The notes: generated from the sequence alone by a model not told the origin. A stretch of DNA of 64,000 nucleotides from Bradyrhizobium genosp. SA-3 (GCF_004212635.1 NZ_PSRT01000031.1:1-64000), one strand, 5' to 3'; positions 8,362-18,547 are shown, counted from the stretch's first letter. Translations and numbers: made by a program.

Positions 8362-9687
8362 TTAGAACTCGCTGACCTTGCCCCAGGCGCTCCCTTTCAG
8401 CCGCTCCGGCCTGTAGGGACGCGGGTCGACGATTGGCGCACGACCGGTGATGATGTCGGCGATCATGTGCCCCGTGCCGGGCCCAATCCCGAAGCCGTGG
8501 CCACTGAATCCCGCCGCAAGGATGAACCCTGGAATAGACTCAACTTCACCGACTGCGGGAATGCCGTCCGGCGTGCTGTCGATATAGCCGGCCCAGACGT
8601 TTGAGATGGTGAGGTCCCGGAGTTCTGGCAGCAACTCGCAAGCTCGTCGATGTGTCTGCCGGATCTGCCTCATGTCAGGACGAGGATCGAGAGTCCGGTT
8701 CAGCTCCATCGGGGTCACTTCGTCGAGCGCCCATTTCGCCAGAGATTCATGACCATGCCTCATGCCCTCGAAGGCCCCGGGGCTGAGACTTCGCCATCGG
8801 CGGGCGAACATGGGCAGGAATTCGCGGCCGAACCTGAATTGCTGCGGTGTCGGATCGACTCGCGCGCGCCCGCTGATTGCCAGCGTGTAGCCGCCATTGC
8901 CGCGTCGCGTGGCCGACACGAGCCCTGCGTACAGGGCGTCAGGCAGGCCGGCGGCGCCAGGAGACAGAGCGAGAATCGATTGGCGCACGGATGCCTGCGG
9001 AAAACGAATTCCAAGCTGGTTGCAGAACGACGAAGCCCACGCGCCTCCTGCCATGACCGCCGTCTTGGTTCGGATCGTGCCCGCCTCGGTCACCACTCCG
9101 CTGACCCGGCCGCCGCTGAGCTCGATGCCGCGCGCCGCGCAAAGCTGGTGCACCGTGCCACCCGCCGCCATGATCCCGCGCGCGGCGATGGGCACGGCCT
9201 TTGAGGTATCTGCCGTGCCGTCCGTCGGTGAGAAAACGCCGCCTTTCCACTTGCGGCCGGTCGCCTTGCCTCTCTCGCTCGCCTCTTCCGCGCCCAGCAT
9301 GTGCGTCGTAACACCGGCAGTCCTGGTGAAGTCTCGCCACTTTGCCCAGCCCGCCAGCTCATTCTCATCGTTCGACAAATACAAAAGGCCGCAGCGTCGG
9401 AAACCCGTATCTTCGCCCGTCTCTCGGGCGACTTGCTCCCAGAGATCGAGACTCTTGGTTGCAATCGGCAACTCGCGGGCGTCGCGGTTCTGCTGGCGGC
9501 ACCATCCCCAGTTGCGGCTGGATTGCTCGGCGGCGACGCGGCCCTTCTCAAGCAAGGCGACCTTGAGGCCTCGACGCGCCAGGTAATAGCTCGTGAACAC
9601 GCCCACCACCCCGCCGCCGATGACGACGACGTCTGCCTCTCCAGGCAGTGACGGGCTGGATTCGATATGCATGAGTGGCGCGTTCAT
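8362..9687 (-). CDS. FAD-dependent oxidoreductase, DAO family (paralogue 1)
   Basis: Protein of 441 residues. The dinucleotide-binding motif VVVIGGGVVGVFTSYYLARR lies near residues 20-39, followed by LLEKG (end of the second strand). The C-terminal segment YIDSTPDGIPAVGEV and GFSGHGFGIGPG closes the FAD site, as in D-amino-acid oxidase/glycine oxidase-type enzymes. It oxidises a C-N bond of an amino acid or amine, with release of imine or aldehyde; the substrate is unknown. The motif NWGWCRQQNRD is shared with the paralogue at 26178-27497. The ATG 9687 start gives a short N-terminal tail before the Rossmann fold. Confidence 0.88.
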   Translation of the reverse strand: MNAPLMHIESSPSLPGEADVVVIGGGVVGVFTSYYLARRGLKVALLEKGRVAAEQSSRNWGWCRQQNRDARELPIATKSLDLWEQVARETGEDTGFRRCGLLYLSNDENELAGWAKWRDFTRTAGVTTHMLGAEEASERGKATGRKWKGGVFSPTDGTADTSKAVPIAARGIMAAGGTVHQLCAARGIELSGGRVSGVVTEAGTIRTKTAVMAGGAWASSFCNQLGIRFPQASVRQSILALSPGAAGLPDALYAGLVSATRRGNGGYTLAISGRARVDPTPQQFRFGREFLPMFARRWRSLSPGAFEGMRHGHESLAKWALDEVTPMELNRTLDPRPDMRQIRQTHRRACELLPELRDLTISNVWAGYIDSTPDGIPAVGEVESIPGFILAAGFSGHGFGIGPGTGHMIADIITGRAPIVDPRPYRPERLKGSAWGKVSEF

Positions 9688-9937
9688 GGGGCAGGGACTC
9701 CGATCGTTGCCGTATCGTATCCGAGCAGTAGCGGCAGGCACGCTGCGGACTTTCGTATTTGGACGGAATATCCTGCGGTTTGTGGCTTGTTGTGCAGGCA
9801 GTTATTGCGAAGATATTTCGATTGTACGCCATCTCGTCGGCGCGAGACTGACGGGCGGTCCCTGCACTCCGATCCGCCTTTTGGTTGCCTACAGGCGAGC
9901 CCCAACCGAGCGTGCGCGCCGGCAGCCGCAGACCGAA

Positions 9938-10078
9938 ATGCCAAATCGGGCCTCGTTTTTAGAACTTCATGCTGCCTATCTGGCGCGTTTCGGCGACTCC
10001 GGGGTGATTGAAGCCATCAGACTTGTGAAACCGGATCAATGGCGATCAACGGGCAGAAATTCAAAAGGTGACGCTTGA
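9938..10078 (+). CDS. Small hypothetical ORF, 46 residues
   Basis: The 681-base gap between the flavin oxidase and the ABC ATPase holds two short overlapping frames and otherwise nothing I recognise. The first encodes LELHAAYLARFGDSGVIEA and ends at a TGA that overlaps the next ATG by one base (TGATG), an arrangement typical of coupled translation. No ribosome-binding site or family is apparent. It may be a remnant. Confidence 0.3.
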   Translation: MPNRASFLELHAAYLARFGDSGVIEAIRLVKPDQWRSTGRNSKGDA

Positions 10079-10227
10079 TGAGTCTCGTCTGGGAGGAGAC
10101 CTTTGCCGAAGCGATCGAACTCGGCGCCAATGGCAGCCTCTCGGACTTCGACTCATTGTTCGAGCGGTCCACTCGCCTGATCGCCCGCGCTCAGCGACGC
10201 TTTTGCCTGCAGAGCCGGCACCTCTGA
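10078..10227 (+). CDS. Small hypothetical ORF, 49 residues
   Basis: This frame begins in the TGATG overlap with the preceding one and encodes an acidic, probably helical peptide (WEETFAEAIELGANGSLSDF, then a basic C terminus). It is 141 bases upstream of the ABC ATPase start. I know no family for it, and it could be either a small protein or a decayed gene end. Confidence 0.3.
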   Translation: MSLVWEETFAEAIELGANGSLSDFDSLFERSTRLIARAQRRFCLQSRHL

Positions 10228-10368
10228 ATCATGTCGTATTCACCGCGTGGAGAATGGCAGAATGAGCGGCGAGTTGTTGATCTGTCCGAGCGCAGCGGCA
10301 GCAAAAAGGGCCGAAAAGCCAATCCGAAACAGGATAATGCGACGGGCTTGAAAGGGGAAAATGTTCCA

Positions 10369-12057
10369 ATGACCTCTGCCCCGCAAACTGTAGCCTCGGA
10401 ACATGTGGCACTCGCGGTCCGCGACCTGACCGTGAGCTTGCCCGCAGGCATGGAGCGGGCGCACGCCGTCGAGAACGTCTCCTTCGATCTGAAGCGCGGT
10501 CAGATCCTGTGCATTATCGGGGAATCTGGATCGGGCAAGTCCGTCACCGCCAATGCAATCATGGGTCTTCTGCCGAAGGTGATCCGCGTCTCTTCGGGTG
10601 CGATACATCTGGATGGGATGAACATCGTCGGCCTCTCGTCCGATAAGCTCCGCAGCCTCCGCGGCCGCGTGATGTCAATGATCTTTCAAGACCCTCTCTC
10701 TGCTCTCAATCCGCTGATGACCGTAGGCGCGCAAATTGAGGAGGTGATGGCGGCGCACGGCGTTGGGACATCGAAATCCCGTCGCAGCCGGGCCATAGAC
10801 TTGTTGGTTGAAGTGGGTCTGCCCGATCCGCAGCTTATGTATCTTCAATATCCATTCCGGCTTTCGGGCGGGCAACGACAGCGGGTGATGATCGCCATGG
10901 CTCTGGCTCTTGAGCCCGCGATCCTGATTGCGGACGAGCCGACCACCGCACTCGACGTGACGACCCAGGCCCAGATACTCGAATTGATCCGCGACATTCA
11001 GCGCCGCAAGGGCATGAGCGTCATGTTCATCACCCACGACTTCGGAGTTGTGGCGGAGATTGCCGATTACGTTGTGGTAATGGAGAAGGGCCACTGCGTG
11101 GAGCAGGGCAGTGCGGAGCAGGTCCTGAAGTCGCCCAGCCACCTCTATACGCGCCGCCTGATCGCGGCCGTGCCACACCTGACCGGCAAGGACCGCATTC
11201 CCTTGGAAGCCGCGGACCGCGCATCCATTCTGAGGGTTGAATGCCTTGGAAAGACATATCGCAGCGGCAGCGCGCTTTTCCGGACGCAGCGCATCGTGCC
11301 GGCGGTCAATGGGGTTACGTTCGACCTCACCTCGGGGCGCACGCTGGGCGTTGTCGGGGAAAGCGGTTCTGGCAAGTCGTCGCTCGGCCGGCTATTGATC
11401 AAGCTCATGGAGTGCGACAGCGGCTCGATCTTGTTCGAAGGTCGCGACATTGCCGGGCTTTCCGAAGCCGAGTTTCGGTCGCTGCGGCCAAAGATCCAGA
11501 TGATCTTCCAGGATCCTTTCGCCTCGCTCAATCCGCGATCCACGGTCGGGCAAATTCTCACGATCGGTCCGGTCGCGCATGGGATGCCCTACAGTGAGGC
11601 TGCCGAGAGGGCGCGCGAGCTTCTGTCCCATGTCGGCCTGGATTCAGGAGCCTTTGATCGCTATCCGCACGAGTTCTCCGGGGGGCAGCGCCAGCGCATC
11701 GGCATCGCGCGGGCGCTGATGTTCAAACCAAAATTGCTGATCGCCGACGAAGCGGTGTCGGCGCTTGACGTGTCGATTCAGGCCCAGATCCTGAAGCTGC
11801 TGGACCAGATTCAGCGGGAGACCGGCGTTTCGATGATTTTCATCACGCACGATCTGCGCGTCGCAAGCCAGATCTGCGACGAAATCGCCGTCATGCATCG
11901 AGGACAAATCGTGGAGCGCGGACCGCCATCCCAGATCTTCCTCGACCCGAAATCCAGCTACACGCGAGAATTGGTGGCAGCGATCCCCGGCGAGCAGCCC
12001 GGGAGCATGCCCGAGCATGCAGACTATGGCGGATATCACAAGGGAGAGACGTTATGA
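10369..12057 (+). CDS. Peptide-type ABC transporter, fused DppD-DppF ATPase
   Basis: Protein of 562 residues with two complete ABC ATPase domains. Domain 1 (about 18-270) has Walker [12 protein letters not shown], signature LSGGQRQRV and Walker [12 protein letters not shown]. Domain 2 (about 285-545) has [20 protein letters not shown] and [11 protein letters not shown]. The oligopeptide-specific C-terminal extension follows each domain ([24 protein letters not shown]). It energises the transporter made of the next three genes. ATG 10369 is preferred: it has AAAGGGGAA upstream and fits the family N terminus, although the frame is open from 10231. Its stop overlaps the binding-protein ATG by four bases. 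Confidence 0.92.
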   Translation: MTSAPQTVASEHVALAVRDLTVSLPAGMERAHAVENVSFDLKRGQILCIIGESGSGKSVTANAIMGLLPKVIRVSSGAIHLDGMNIVGLSSDKLRSLRGRVMSMIFQDPLSALNPLMTVGAQIEEVMAAHGVGTSKSRRSRAIDLLVEVGLPDPQLMYLQYPFRLSGGQRQRVMIAMALALEPAILIADEPTTALDVTTQAQILELIRDIQRRKGMSVMFITHDFGVVAEIADYVVVMEKGHCVEQGSAEQVLKSPSHLYTRRLIAAVPHLTGKDRIPLEAADRASILRVECLGKTYRSGSALFRTQRIVPAVNGVTFDLTSGRTLGVVGESGSGKSSLGRLLIKLMECDSGSILFEGRDIAGLSEAEFRSLRPKIQMIFQDPFASLNPRSTVGQILTIGPVAHGMPYSEAAERARELLSHVGLDSGAFDRYPHEFSGGQRQRIGIARALMFKPKLLIADEAVSALDVSIQAQILKLLDQIQRETGVSMIFITHDLRVASQICDEIAVMHRGQIVERGPPSQIFLDPKSSYTRELVAAIPGEQPGSMPEHADYGGYHKGETL

Positions 12058-13724
12058 CCAAGCGTTCTGCGACGACATCGAACTACTCGCGGCGTGATGC
12101 TCTGCGAATGGTGGCGATCGGCGGAGCTATCGGCCTCATCGCGCCCAATCTGTTGGGCAAGCCTGCCTTCGCGCGCACCTCTCCGGCAAAGCCAACCGGC
12201 CGCGTGATCGTCGGACTTGGGCAAGAGCCGACCGTCTTCAATCCGCTGATGGCCCACGTTGAAGTCGATGACGGCGTGCATTTCTCGGTTTTCGACGCGC
12301 TCTTCCGCATCGATCCCCAAGGCGTCATTCAACCCAACCTTGCCGTGGAAGTGCCGAACCAGAAGAACGGCGGCATTTCGGAGGATGGTCTCAAGTGGCG
12401 GCTTCGTTTGCGCGACGATGTCCGCTGGCACGACGGCACGCCTTTCAGCGCCGAGGACGTGAAGTTCACTCTCGAACTGATCACAAATCCCAACTTCCGG
12501 AGTTGGCGTACGGCCGGCCATGCTCTCGTGCGCGACATCACGGTGATCTCGCCCACGGAGATCTCGTGGCGAATGGAAGAGGCCTTTGCGCCGTATCTGT
12601 CGTTCCTGACTGAAACTTTCGTTGTGCCCAAGCACATCCTCGAGAAAGAGGCCAATCCGAACAACGCTGCCTTTAACCAGGCGCCGGTCGGCACCGGTCC
12701 GTTCAAGTGGGGCCAGCGGGTCGCCGGCGATCATCTCGAGCTCGTCGCCAACACCGAGTATTTTGGTGAAGGCCCTCACATCGAGAGGCTGGTCTTCAAA
12801 TACATTCCCGATCTCACCGTCCTCTATACACAATTCAAGAGCGGCGACATTGATCTCGTGGGTCAGCCCTACATCACGCCCGATCACTATGGGGAAGCCA
12901 AGACGCTGCCGAACCGCGTGGTGACGCTCGTCCCAAGGACCTCGTTCGAGTCCTTTTACCTGAACCTCGAGCGCCCGCAGTTCAAGGAGCTTGCGGTTCG
13001 CGAGGCGCTTTACGCGGCGATCGACAAGGAGGCGATCATCCAGGGGCTCTATTACGGGGTGCCGACGCCGACGGAGACCTTCATGCCGCGGCAGTCCTTC
13101 TACTTCAACGCCAATCTGCCACTGCACCAATTCGACCTGAGTCGCGCACGCAAGATCCTCGATCAAGCCGGCTGGGCCCCGGGAGGGGACGGCATTCGTA
13201 CCAAGAACGGCGTTCGTCTGTCCTTTACCAATTCGACCACGTCGGGCGATCCCCTCCGCGAGCAGGTGCAGCAGTTCCTGCAGCAGACGTTTGCGCAGCT
13301 GGGCGTCGAGATGAAGATATCGAACCTGCCCGCCGCCGTGATGTGGGGCGAATTCTGGATGCAATCGCAGTTCGATTCGGTGATCGTCGGCAGCTCGTAT
13401 CTGATCGGCGCTGACCCAGATGTCACCAATCGCCTGCACTCGCGTTCGATCGGAGCGAAGGGCGGCCGCGGCTCGAACAATGCGCAGTACGCAAATTCGG
13501 AGGTCGACGCTCTGCTCGACAAGGGCGCGCGCACCTTCGATGCTGAAACCCGGCGCGCCATCTACTCTCGCGTCCAGGAGCTTGTCCGTCGCGACCTGCC
13601 TTTCTTGCCGCTGTACCAGAGCAATGCGGTCGAAGGTCTGAAGAAAGGGATCAACGGCTTCGTGCCGAACGGCAATACGCGCACGGAATCCTGGAACGCG
13701 CTGGCCTGGTACTGGGCGAGCTGA
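12054..13724 (+). CDS. ABC transporter substrate-binding protein, family 5 (Dpp/Opp type)
   Basis: Protein of 556 residues. The N terminus has a twin-arginine signal (SRRDALRMVAIGGAIGLIA), so export in folded form by Tat is likely. The mature part shows the family 5 signatures: WRLRLRDDVRWHDGTPFSAE, GTGPFKW and the hinge LVANTEYFGEGP. Such proteins bind peptides, but many rhizobial members bind opines, sugars or other amines. The gene starts in an ATGA overlap with the ATPase gene and is followed by a hairpin before the permeases. Substrate class is suggested only by the downstream flavin oxidase and threonine genes. Confidence 0.93.
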   Translation: MTKRSATTSNYSRRDALRMVAIGGAIGLIAPNLLGKPAFARTSPAKPTGRVIVGLGQEPTVFNPLMAHVEVDDGVHFSVFDALFRIDPQGVIQPNLAVEVPNQKNGGISEDGLKWRLRLRDDVRWHDGTPFSAEDVKFTLELITNPNFRSWRTAGHALVRDITVISPTEISWRMEEAFAPYLSFLTETFVVPKHILEKEANPNNAAFNQAPVGTGPFKWGQRVAGDHLELVANTEYFGEGPHIERLVFKYIPDLTVLYTQFKSGDIDLVGQPYITPDHYGEAKTLPNRVVTLVPRTSFESFYLNLERPQFKELAVREALYAAIDKEAIIQGLYYGVPTPTETFMPRQSFYFNANLPLHQFDLSRARKILDQAGWAPGGDGIRTKNGVRLSFTNSTTSGDPLREQVQQFLQQTFAQLGVEMKISNLPAAVMWGEFWMQSQFDSVIVGSSYLIGADPDVTNRLHSRSIGAKGGRGSNNAQYANSEVDALLDKGARTFDAETRRAIYSRVQELVRRDLPFLPLYQSNAVEGLKKGINGFVPNGNTRTESWNALAWYWAS

Positions 13725-13727
13725 TGT

Positions 13728-13759
13728 CCTGCCGCCGGACCTGCAAGGACGGCGGCGGG
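13728..13759 (+). promoter_or_regulatory. Hairpin between binding-protein and permease genes
   Basis: CCTGCCGCCG 13728-13737 pairs with CGGCGGCGGG 13750-13759 (nine Watson-Crick pairs plus one wobble, 12-base loop). It begins three bases after the binding-protein stop codon and has no T tract. Such hairpins commonly stabilise the binding-protein mRNA and lower permease expression. Confidence 0.6.
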
Positions 13760-13788
13760 CGGCACTGTCACACTAACGGAGGGCTCGA

Positions 13789-14739
13789 ATGTCCGGGTTC
13801 TTGCTCAATCGTCTCTCGCAGAGCATCGTGCTGCTGGTGATCGTCTCGATCATCGGCTTCACGGTTCTCAACCTCATGCCGGGCGGTCCTCTCGCGCAAT
13901 TCGGGCTCGATCCCGGCATGACCCAGAAGGATGTCGAGCGGCTCGCAGCGCAGCTGGGGCTGAACCGACCGCTGTGGATTCAGTATCTCGATTGGGCCTG
14001 GCGGCTAATCCGGGGGGACTGGGGACACTCCTTCCGCGATGGCTCTGCGGTGCTGGCGGTGATCGGCCGACATCTTTTGGCGACACTGCTGCTGATGGGC
14101 ACATCCACCGCATTAGCGATCGCGGCCGGCACCTGGATCGGGATCCGCGGTGCCACCCACCGCTACTCCCTGTTCGACTACTGTGCGACGGTCGGCGCCA
14201 TGGTCGCACTGTCGGTGCCGACCTTCTGGTTCGGTCTCATCGGCATCTACATCTTCACCCTGAAGCTCGGCTGGGTTCCTGCAGGCAACATGTACACGAT
14301 CGGCGACGGCTCGGTGCCGGACTATCTGCATCATCTGATTCTGCCGAGCCTGGTGCTGTCGCTGGTTCACGTCGCGATCTGGAGCCGTTACATGCGCACG
14401 GCGACCCTCGATGCGCTCAGCCAGGATTTCGTCAAGGCGGCCCGCGCCAAGGGGGTAAGCGAACGCCGCATCTTGCTGAAACATGTCGTCGGCAATGCGC
14501 TGTTGCCGATGATCACGCTGGCTGGCATGCAGCTGCCCAGCATTCTGACCGGCGCGTTGGTGACCGAGACGGTCTTCACCTGGCCGGGAATGGGGCGGCT
14601 GTTTCTCGACAGCCTCGGCTACAGCGACTATCCGATGGTGATGGGGCTGCTGATCTTCTCGGCCATTTTGGTCGTGCTGGGCAACCTGATCGCCGACATC
14701 GTCATCGCGACCGTCGACCCGCGCATTCGCCTGGGCTGA
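13789..14739 (+). CDS. ABC transporter permease, DppB type
   Basis: Protein of 316 residues with about six membrane helices. The N-terminal segment FLLNRLSQSIVLLVIVSIIG and the TM1-TM2 loop with GLNRPLWIQYLDW are DppB features. The cytoplasmic coupling motif is EAA-like: DFVKAARAKGVSERRIL, followed by ITLAGMQLPSILTGALVTET. It forms the inner-membrane channel with the next gene product. GGAGGG lies six bases before ATG 13789. Confidence 0.92.
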   Translation: MSGFLLNRLSQSIVLLVIVSIIGFTVLNLMPGGPLAQFGLDPGMTQKDVERLAAQLGLNRPLWIQYLDWAWRLIRGDWGHSFRDGSAVLAVIGRHLLATLLLMGTSTALAIAAGTWIGIRGATHRYSLFDYCATVGAMVALSVPTFWFGLIGIYIFTLKLGWVPAGNMYTIGDGSVPDYLHHLILPSLVLSLVHVAIWSRYMRTATLDALSQDFVKAARAKGVSERRILLKHVVGNALLPMITLAGMQLPSILTGALVTETVFTWPGMGRLFLDSLGYSDYPMVMGLLIFSAILVVLGNLIADIVIATVDPRIRLG

Positions 14740-14775
14740 GCCCGCGCACTTACGCCTGTTAGCAGGAGGCAAAAC

Positions 14776-15654
14776 ATGACCGCCATCGTCGCGCACGCAG
14801 CTCCGACCCGCTGGTGGCACAGCCGTGCGGTTGGCCGCTTCATGCGCCATCATCTGGCCCTGGTGGGGATCGCGACGATCACCCTGCTTGTGCTGGCGTG
14901 CGCCATCGGTCCCTATGCTTTGCCTTACGACTCGCTCCAGATAGATCTGCGCGCCCGCTTTGCTCCACCCCTGACAGGCAACCATTATTTCGGCACGGAT
15001 CCTTTGGGGCGTGACCTCGCCGTGCGACTGTTGATGGCCGGGCGGGTTTCGCTGCTGGTGGGATTCTCCGCGATGCTGCTCTCGACGCTGATCGGCACGC
15101 TGGTCGGCGTGACGGCCGGCTATCGCGGCGGTTGGGTCGGGGCAGCACTGATGCGCATGGTGGACGGCTTCCTGTCCTATCCCTCGATCTTCCTAGTGCT
15201 GGCCTTGGCCGCGACGCTGCGGCCGAGCCCGGTGATGATCACCGTGATCATTGCCGTCACCAGCTGGATGGAAACTGCGCGTATTGTGGAGGCCGAGGTC
15301 CGCTCGCTGCGTGAGCGCGAGTTTGTCCAGGCTGCGCGCATGGTGGGGTTGAGCCGCAGTCACATTATGTTCGGCGAGGTCCTGCCCAATGCGATGGGCC
15401 CGATCATCGTCGCCGCAAGTCTGGCGGTAGCCCGCGCGATCCTTCTGGAAGCCTATATCAGCTTCCTCGGCTACGGGATCCAGCCGCCGCTGCCGAGCTG
15501 GGGCAACATGCTCAACGGCGCCCAGCAATATCTGGCCAGCGCTCCATGGCTCGCCATCATTCCCGGTGCTGCGATTACGATCGCGGTGACGAGCTTCAAC
15601 TTCATCGGCGACGGGTTGCGAGATGCGCTCGACGTTCGAAACGACCACATTTGA
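14776..15654 (+). CDS. ABC transporter permease, DppC type
   Basis: Protein of 292 residues. The N-terminal OppC-like helix is followed by GTDPLGRDLAVRLLMAGRVS, a hallmark of DppC/OppC permeases. The coupling helix is EFVQAARMVGLSRSHIM and the C terminus SFNFIGDGLRDALD is typical. It pairs with the DppB-type protein encoded 36 bases upstream. An AGGAGG site precedes ATG 14776. Confidence 0.92.
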   Translation: MTAIVAHAAPTRWWHSRAVGRFMRHHLALVGIATITLLVLACAIGPYALPYDSLQIDLRARFAPPLTGNHYFGTDPLGRDLAVRLLMAGRVSLLVGFSAMLLSTLIGTLVGVTAGYRGGWVGAALMRMVDGFLSYPSIFLVLALAATLRPSPVMITVIIAVTSWMETARIVEAEVRSLREREFVQAARMVGLSRSHIMFGEVLPNAMGPIIVAASLAVARAILLEAYISFLGYGIQPPLPSWGNMLNGAQQYLASAPWLAIIPGAAITIAVTSFNFIGDGLRDALDVRNDHI

Positions 15655-15708
15655 TCAATGTGAGCCGGGCCACGCCTGACCATAACAAAATATAAGAGAA
15701 GCAAACGC

Positions 15709-17019
15709 ATGCACGCGTCCAGAATTGACGAGAAGGCGACGCCCTATTGGTGGGAAGCCGCCCCGCTCAAGCCGCTGCCTCAGCAGCCATTGCCCAAGAA
15801 GCTCGACGTGCTGATCGTGGGGGCGGGCTATGCAGGACTCTCGGCCGGTCTGGTGCTGGCGCGCGAGGGCCGCTCGGTTGCGGCCTATGATGCCATGGAC
15901 CCTGGCGAAGGAGCTTCGACGCGCAACGGCGGTATCACCAGCGGATCCATTCGGCCCGATTACGCGACGCTCGCGCGCCGGTTCGGAGAAGAGAAGGCGC
16001 TGGCGATCGAGGCGGAAGGCAAGGCCGCGCGCGAGTTCCTGTACGATTTCATCAGGACGGAAGGCCTCGCCTGCGACTTCCAGCCGGTGGGGCAGTTCAA
16101 GGGCGCCTTCGGCTATGAACAATACGAAACCATGGCGCGCACCGCGGAGAGGCTCGCGAAGAAGCTGGCCATCGAGGCTTACGCCGTTCCCTACGCCGAG
16201 CAGCGAAAGTATATCGGCACCGATGTCTATCGCGGCGGCACAATTCGGATGGATATCGGCGGGTTGCACCCGGCGAAGTTCCACGCTGAGCTGCTGCGCG
16301 TCGCGCTCGCTTCGGGCTTGGCCGTCCACGGACGAACGCCGGTCATCTCAATCGAAGGAGAAGGCTCCGGATTCCGCGTCGTCACCGCGGCCGGCCCGGT
16401 GCAGGCGCGCCAGGTGCTGGTTTGTACCAACGGTTACACCGATGGTGCCGTGCCGTTCCTGCGCCGCAGGTTGGTCCCGGTCCGCAGTCGGATCATTGCG
16501 ACGGAGGAGCTCGCGCCCGACGTCATGGCGCGGCTGATGCCGAAACGCATGATGATCACCGAGAACCGGGAGGTTGGCTTCTATTATCGTCCTTCGCCCG
16601 ATGGCAAACGCATCTTGCTCGGTGGACGCGACAGCTCCCGCGTCGGTGATCCCGTGGCGCCGAAGCTGCTTCTCCGCGACGGTCTGGTCAATCTGTTTCC
16701 GGAGCTGGATGCCGTTCGCCTTTCACACAGCTGGTTCGGCAATGTGGCCATGAACCGCGACATGATTCCGCGCATCTTCGAGAAGGAAGGTATCGTCTAT
16801 GCCAGCGGCTTCTGCGGGTCGGGCGTGGTCTGGGCGCCATGGGTCGGTATGCATGCGGCCCACAAGCTCATGGGACACGAGGAGCGAGCGCGCACCGCGT
16901 TCGACTTCAGGCCTCCGGCCTTCATCCCGTTCTATCGAGGCAATCCGTGGTTCATGCCTGCCTTCATTCATGGCTACCGGATGCGTGACCGGATCGCGCT
17001 GTGGCGCGCCAGCCGTTGA
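15709..17019 (+). CDS. FAD-dependent oxidoreductase, PuuB/DAO-like
   Basis: Protein of 436 residues. The N-terminal YWWEAAPLKP is typical of the gamma-glutamylputrescine oxidase (PuuB-like/OrdL) branch. The FAD motif VLIVGAGYAGLSAGLVLARE is at about residues 30-49 and STRNGGITSG follows. The C-terminal YASGFCGSGVVWAPWVG closes the flavin site. It probably oxidises a secondary amine or N-substituted amino acid delivered by the upstream ABC transporter (gap 54 bases). It is not closely similar to the two NWGWCRQQ-type paralogues. Substrate unknown; the thr genes follow 74 bases downstream. Confidence 0.88.
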   Translation: MHASRIDEKATPYWWEAAPLKPLPQQPLPKKLDVLIVGAGYAGLSAGLVLAREGRSVAAYDAMDPGEGASTRNGGITSGSIRPDYATLARRFGEEKALAIEAEGKAAREFLYDFIRTEGLACDFQPVGQFKGAFGYEQYETMARTAERLAKKLAIEAYAVPYAEQRKYIGTDVYRGGTIRMDIGGLHPAKFHAELLRVALASGLAVHGRTPVISIEGEGSGFRVVTAAGPVQARQVLVCTNGYTDGAVPFLRRRLVPVRSRIIATEELAPDVMARLMPKRMMITENREVGFYYRPSPDGKRILLGGRDSSRVGDPVAPKLLLRDGLVNLFPELDAVRLSHSWFGNVAMNRDMIPRIFEKEGIVYASGFCGSGVVWAPWVGMHAAHKLMGHEERARTAFDFRPPAFIPFYRGNPWFMPAFIHGYRMRDRIALWRASR

Positions 17020-17093
17020 TGGCCGGCAGCGCAGCTTACAACCCAGGGCGTGAATTCCGGAGGCACTTCCGCCTCTCGAAAAGAAGATTGACG

Positions 17094-18515
17094 ATGCAGT
17101 ACGTGTCCACGCGCGGCCATTCAGGCCGCAAGCAATTCTGCGAGGCGTTGCTTGAAGGCCTCGCCCCGGATGGCGGGCTGTACGTCCCGGAGACCTATCC
17201 TCGCGTGGATCACGCCACGCTGGATGCGTGGCGTACGCTGTCCTACGCCGACCTGGCTTTCGAGATCCTGTCGCTCTATGTCGGCGATATTCCCGGTGCC
17301 GACCTGAAAGCCATCTGTGCAAAGACCTACACGCCGGAGATATTCGGAAAGCCTGACATCGCGCCGCTGCGAAAGCTGGAGACGGGAATTTACCTCCAGG
17401 AGCTGTCGAATGGTCCCACGCTGGCGTTCAAGGACATGGCCATGCAGTTGCTCGGCAATCTGCTCGAGTACGAGCTGGCGCGCCGGCAGGAGAACTTGAA
17501 CATTCTTGGTGCGACCAGTGGCGACACCGGAAGCGCGGCAGAATACGCGATGCGCGGCAAGAAAGGGGTGCGGGTCTTCATGCTCTCGCCTCGGGGGCGG
17601 ATGAGCGCCTTTCAACAAGCTCAGATGTTCAGCCTTCAGGACCACAACATCCACAATATCGCGATAGATGGCGTCTTCGACGATTGCCAGGACATCGTCA
17701 AGCGGGTGGCGAGCGACCTGGAGTTCAAGCAGCAATACAAGATCGGTGCGGTGAATTCGATCAACTGGGCGAGGCTCCTTGCGCAGGTCGTTTATTACTT
17801 CTCCGGTTATCTGCAGGCGTCCGAATGGGGGTCGACAAGTGTAAGCTTTGCAGTGCCTTCAGGGAATTTCGGAAACATCTGTGCAGGGCATGTTGCGCGC
17901 ATGATGGGACTTCCAATATCCCGGCTGGTCCTTGCGACCAACGAGAACGACGTGCTCGACGAGTTTTTCCGTACCGGCGTGTATCGCGTCCGAAGCCGCG
18001 CTGACACGCTCGAAACGTCAAGCCCGTCCATGGACATCTCCAAGGCCTCAAATCTCGAACGCTTTGTGTTCGACCTGTTAGATCGGGACGCAGAGCGAAC
18101 CAAATCGCTGTTTGACGATCAACTCCGCGAGCGAGCGTCGTTCGATCTGAGCGGAGATTCCAGCTTCGCAAGGGCGGCTACTCGCTTCGGCTTCCGCAGC
18201 GGCAAGAGCACTCATGCCGAACGGCTCGCGACGATCCGGGACACCTGGGACCGTCACGGCACCATGATCGATCCACACACTGCCGACGGCGTGAAGGTCG
18301 GACGTATGCATGTAAGTCCCGAGACGCCGATGATCGTTCTCGAAACGGCACTTCCCATCAAATTCGCAGCGACGATCAGGGAAGCGTTAGGCCGCGAGCC
18401 GGATCGCCCGCAACGTTTCGGTGGCATCGAAGATTTGCCGAAACGGGTCAGAGTCCTTCCGGCAGATGCAGAGGCGGTCAAGAACTACATCGCCGACATC
18501 GTGCACGGCAGCTGA
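17094..18515 (+). CDS. thrC: Threonine synthase
   Basis: Protein of 473 residues, the length of the bacterial thrC class with an extended N terminus (MQYVSTRGHSGRKQFCEALLEGLAPDGGLY is split over its first 30 residues). The PLP lysine is in LAFKDMAMQ, and ILGATSGDTGSAAEYA and VPSGNFGNICAG are the phosphate and cofactor loops. It converts O-phosphohomoserine to threonine. Start ATG 17094 fits the family; the frame is open further upstream into the previous gene. It is followed by thrB, kbl and tdh, so this copy may belong to a catabolic rather than a biosynthetic unit. Confidence 0.93.
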   Translation: MQYVSTRGHSGRKQFCEALLEGLAPDGGLYVPETYPRVDHATLDAWRTLSYADLAFEILSLYVGDIPGADLKAICAKTYTPEIFGKPDIAPLRKLETGIYLQELSNGPTLAFKDMAMQLLGNLLEYELARRQENLNILGATSGDTGSAAEYAMRGKKGVRVFMLSPRGRMSAFQQAQMFSLQDHNIHNIAIDGVFDDCQDIVKRVASDLEFKQQYKIGAVNSINWARLLAQVVYYFSGYLQASEWGSTSVSFAVPSGNFGNICAGHVARMMGLPISRLVLATNENDVLDEFFRTGVYRVRSRADTLETSSPSMDISKASNLERFVFDLLDRDAERTKSLFDDQLRERASFDLSGDSSFARAATRFGFRSGKSTHAERLATIRDTWDRHGTMIDPHTADGVKVGRMHVSPETPMIVLETALPIKFAATIREALGREPDRPQRFGGIEDLPKRVRVLPADAEAVKNYIADIVHGS

Positions 18516-18547
18516 ACAGACAAGTCCGGACCGGGAGCAGCTGCACG

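Noticed and set aside
12036-13439. 467-codon minus-strand open frame opposite the family 5 binding-protein gene
   Set aside because: It is an antisense shadow of a well-supported gene, rich in His/Arg/Asp-Leu repeats typical of complementary codons in high-GC DNA, with no recognisable motif or ribosome-binding site.
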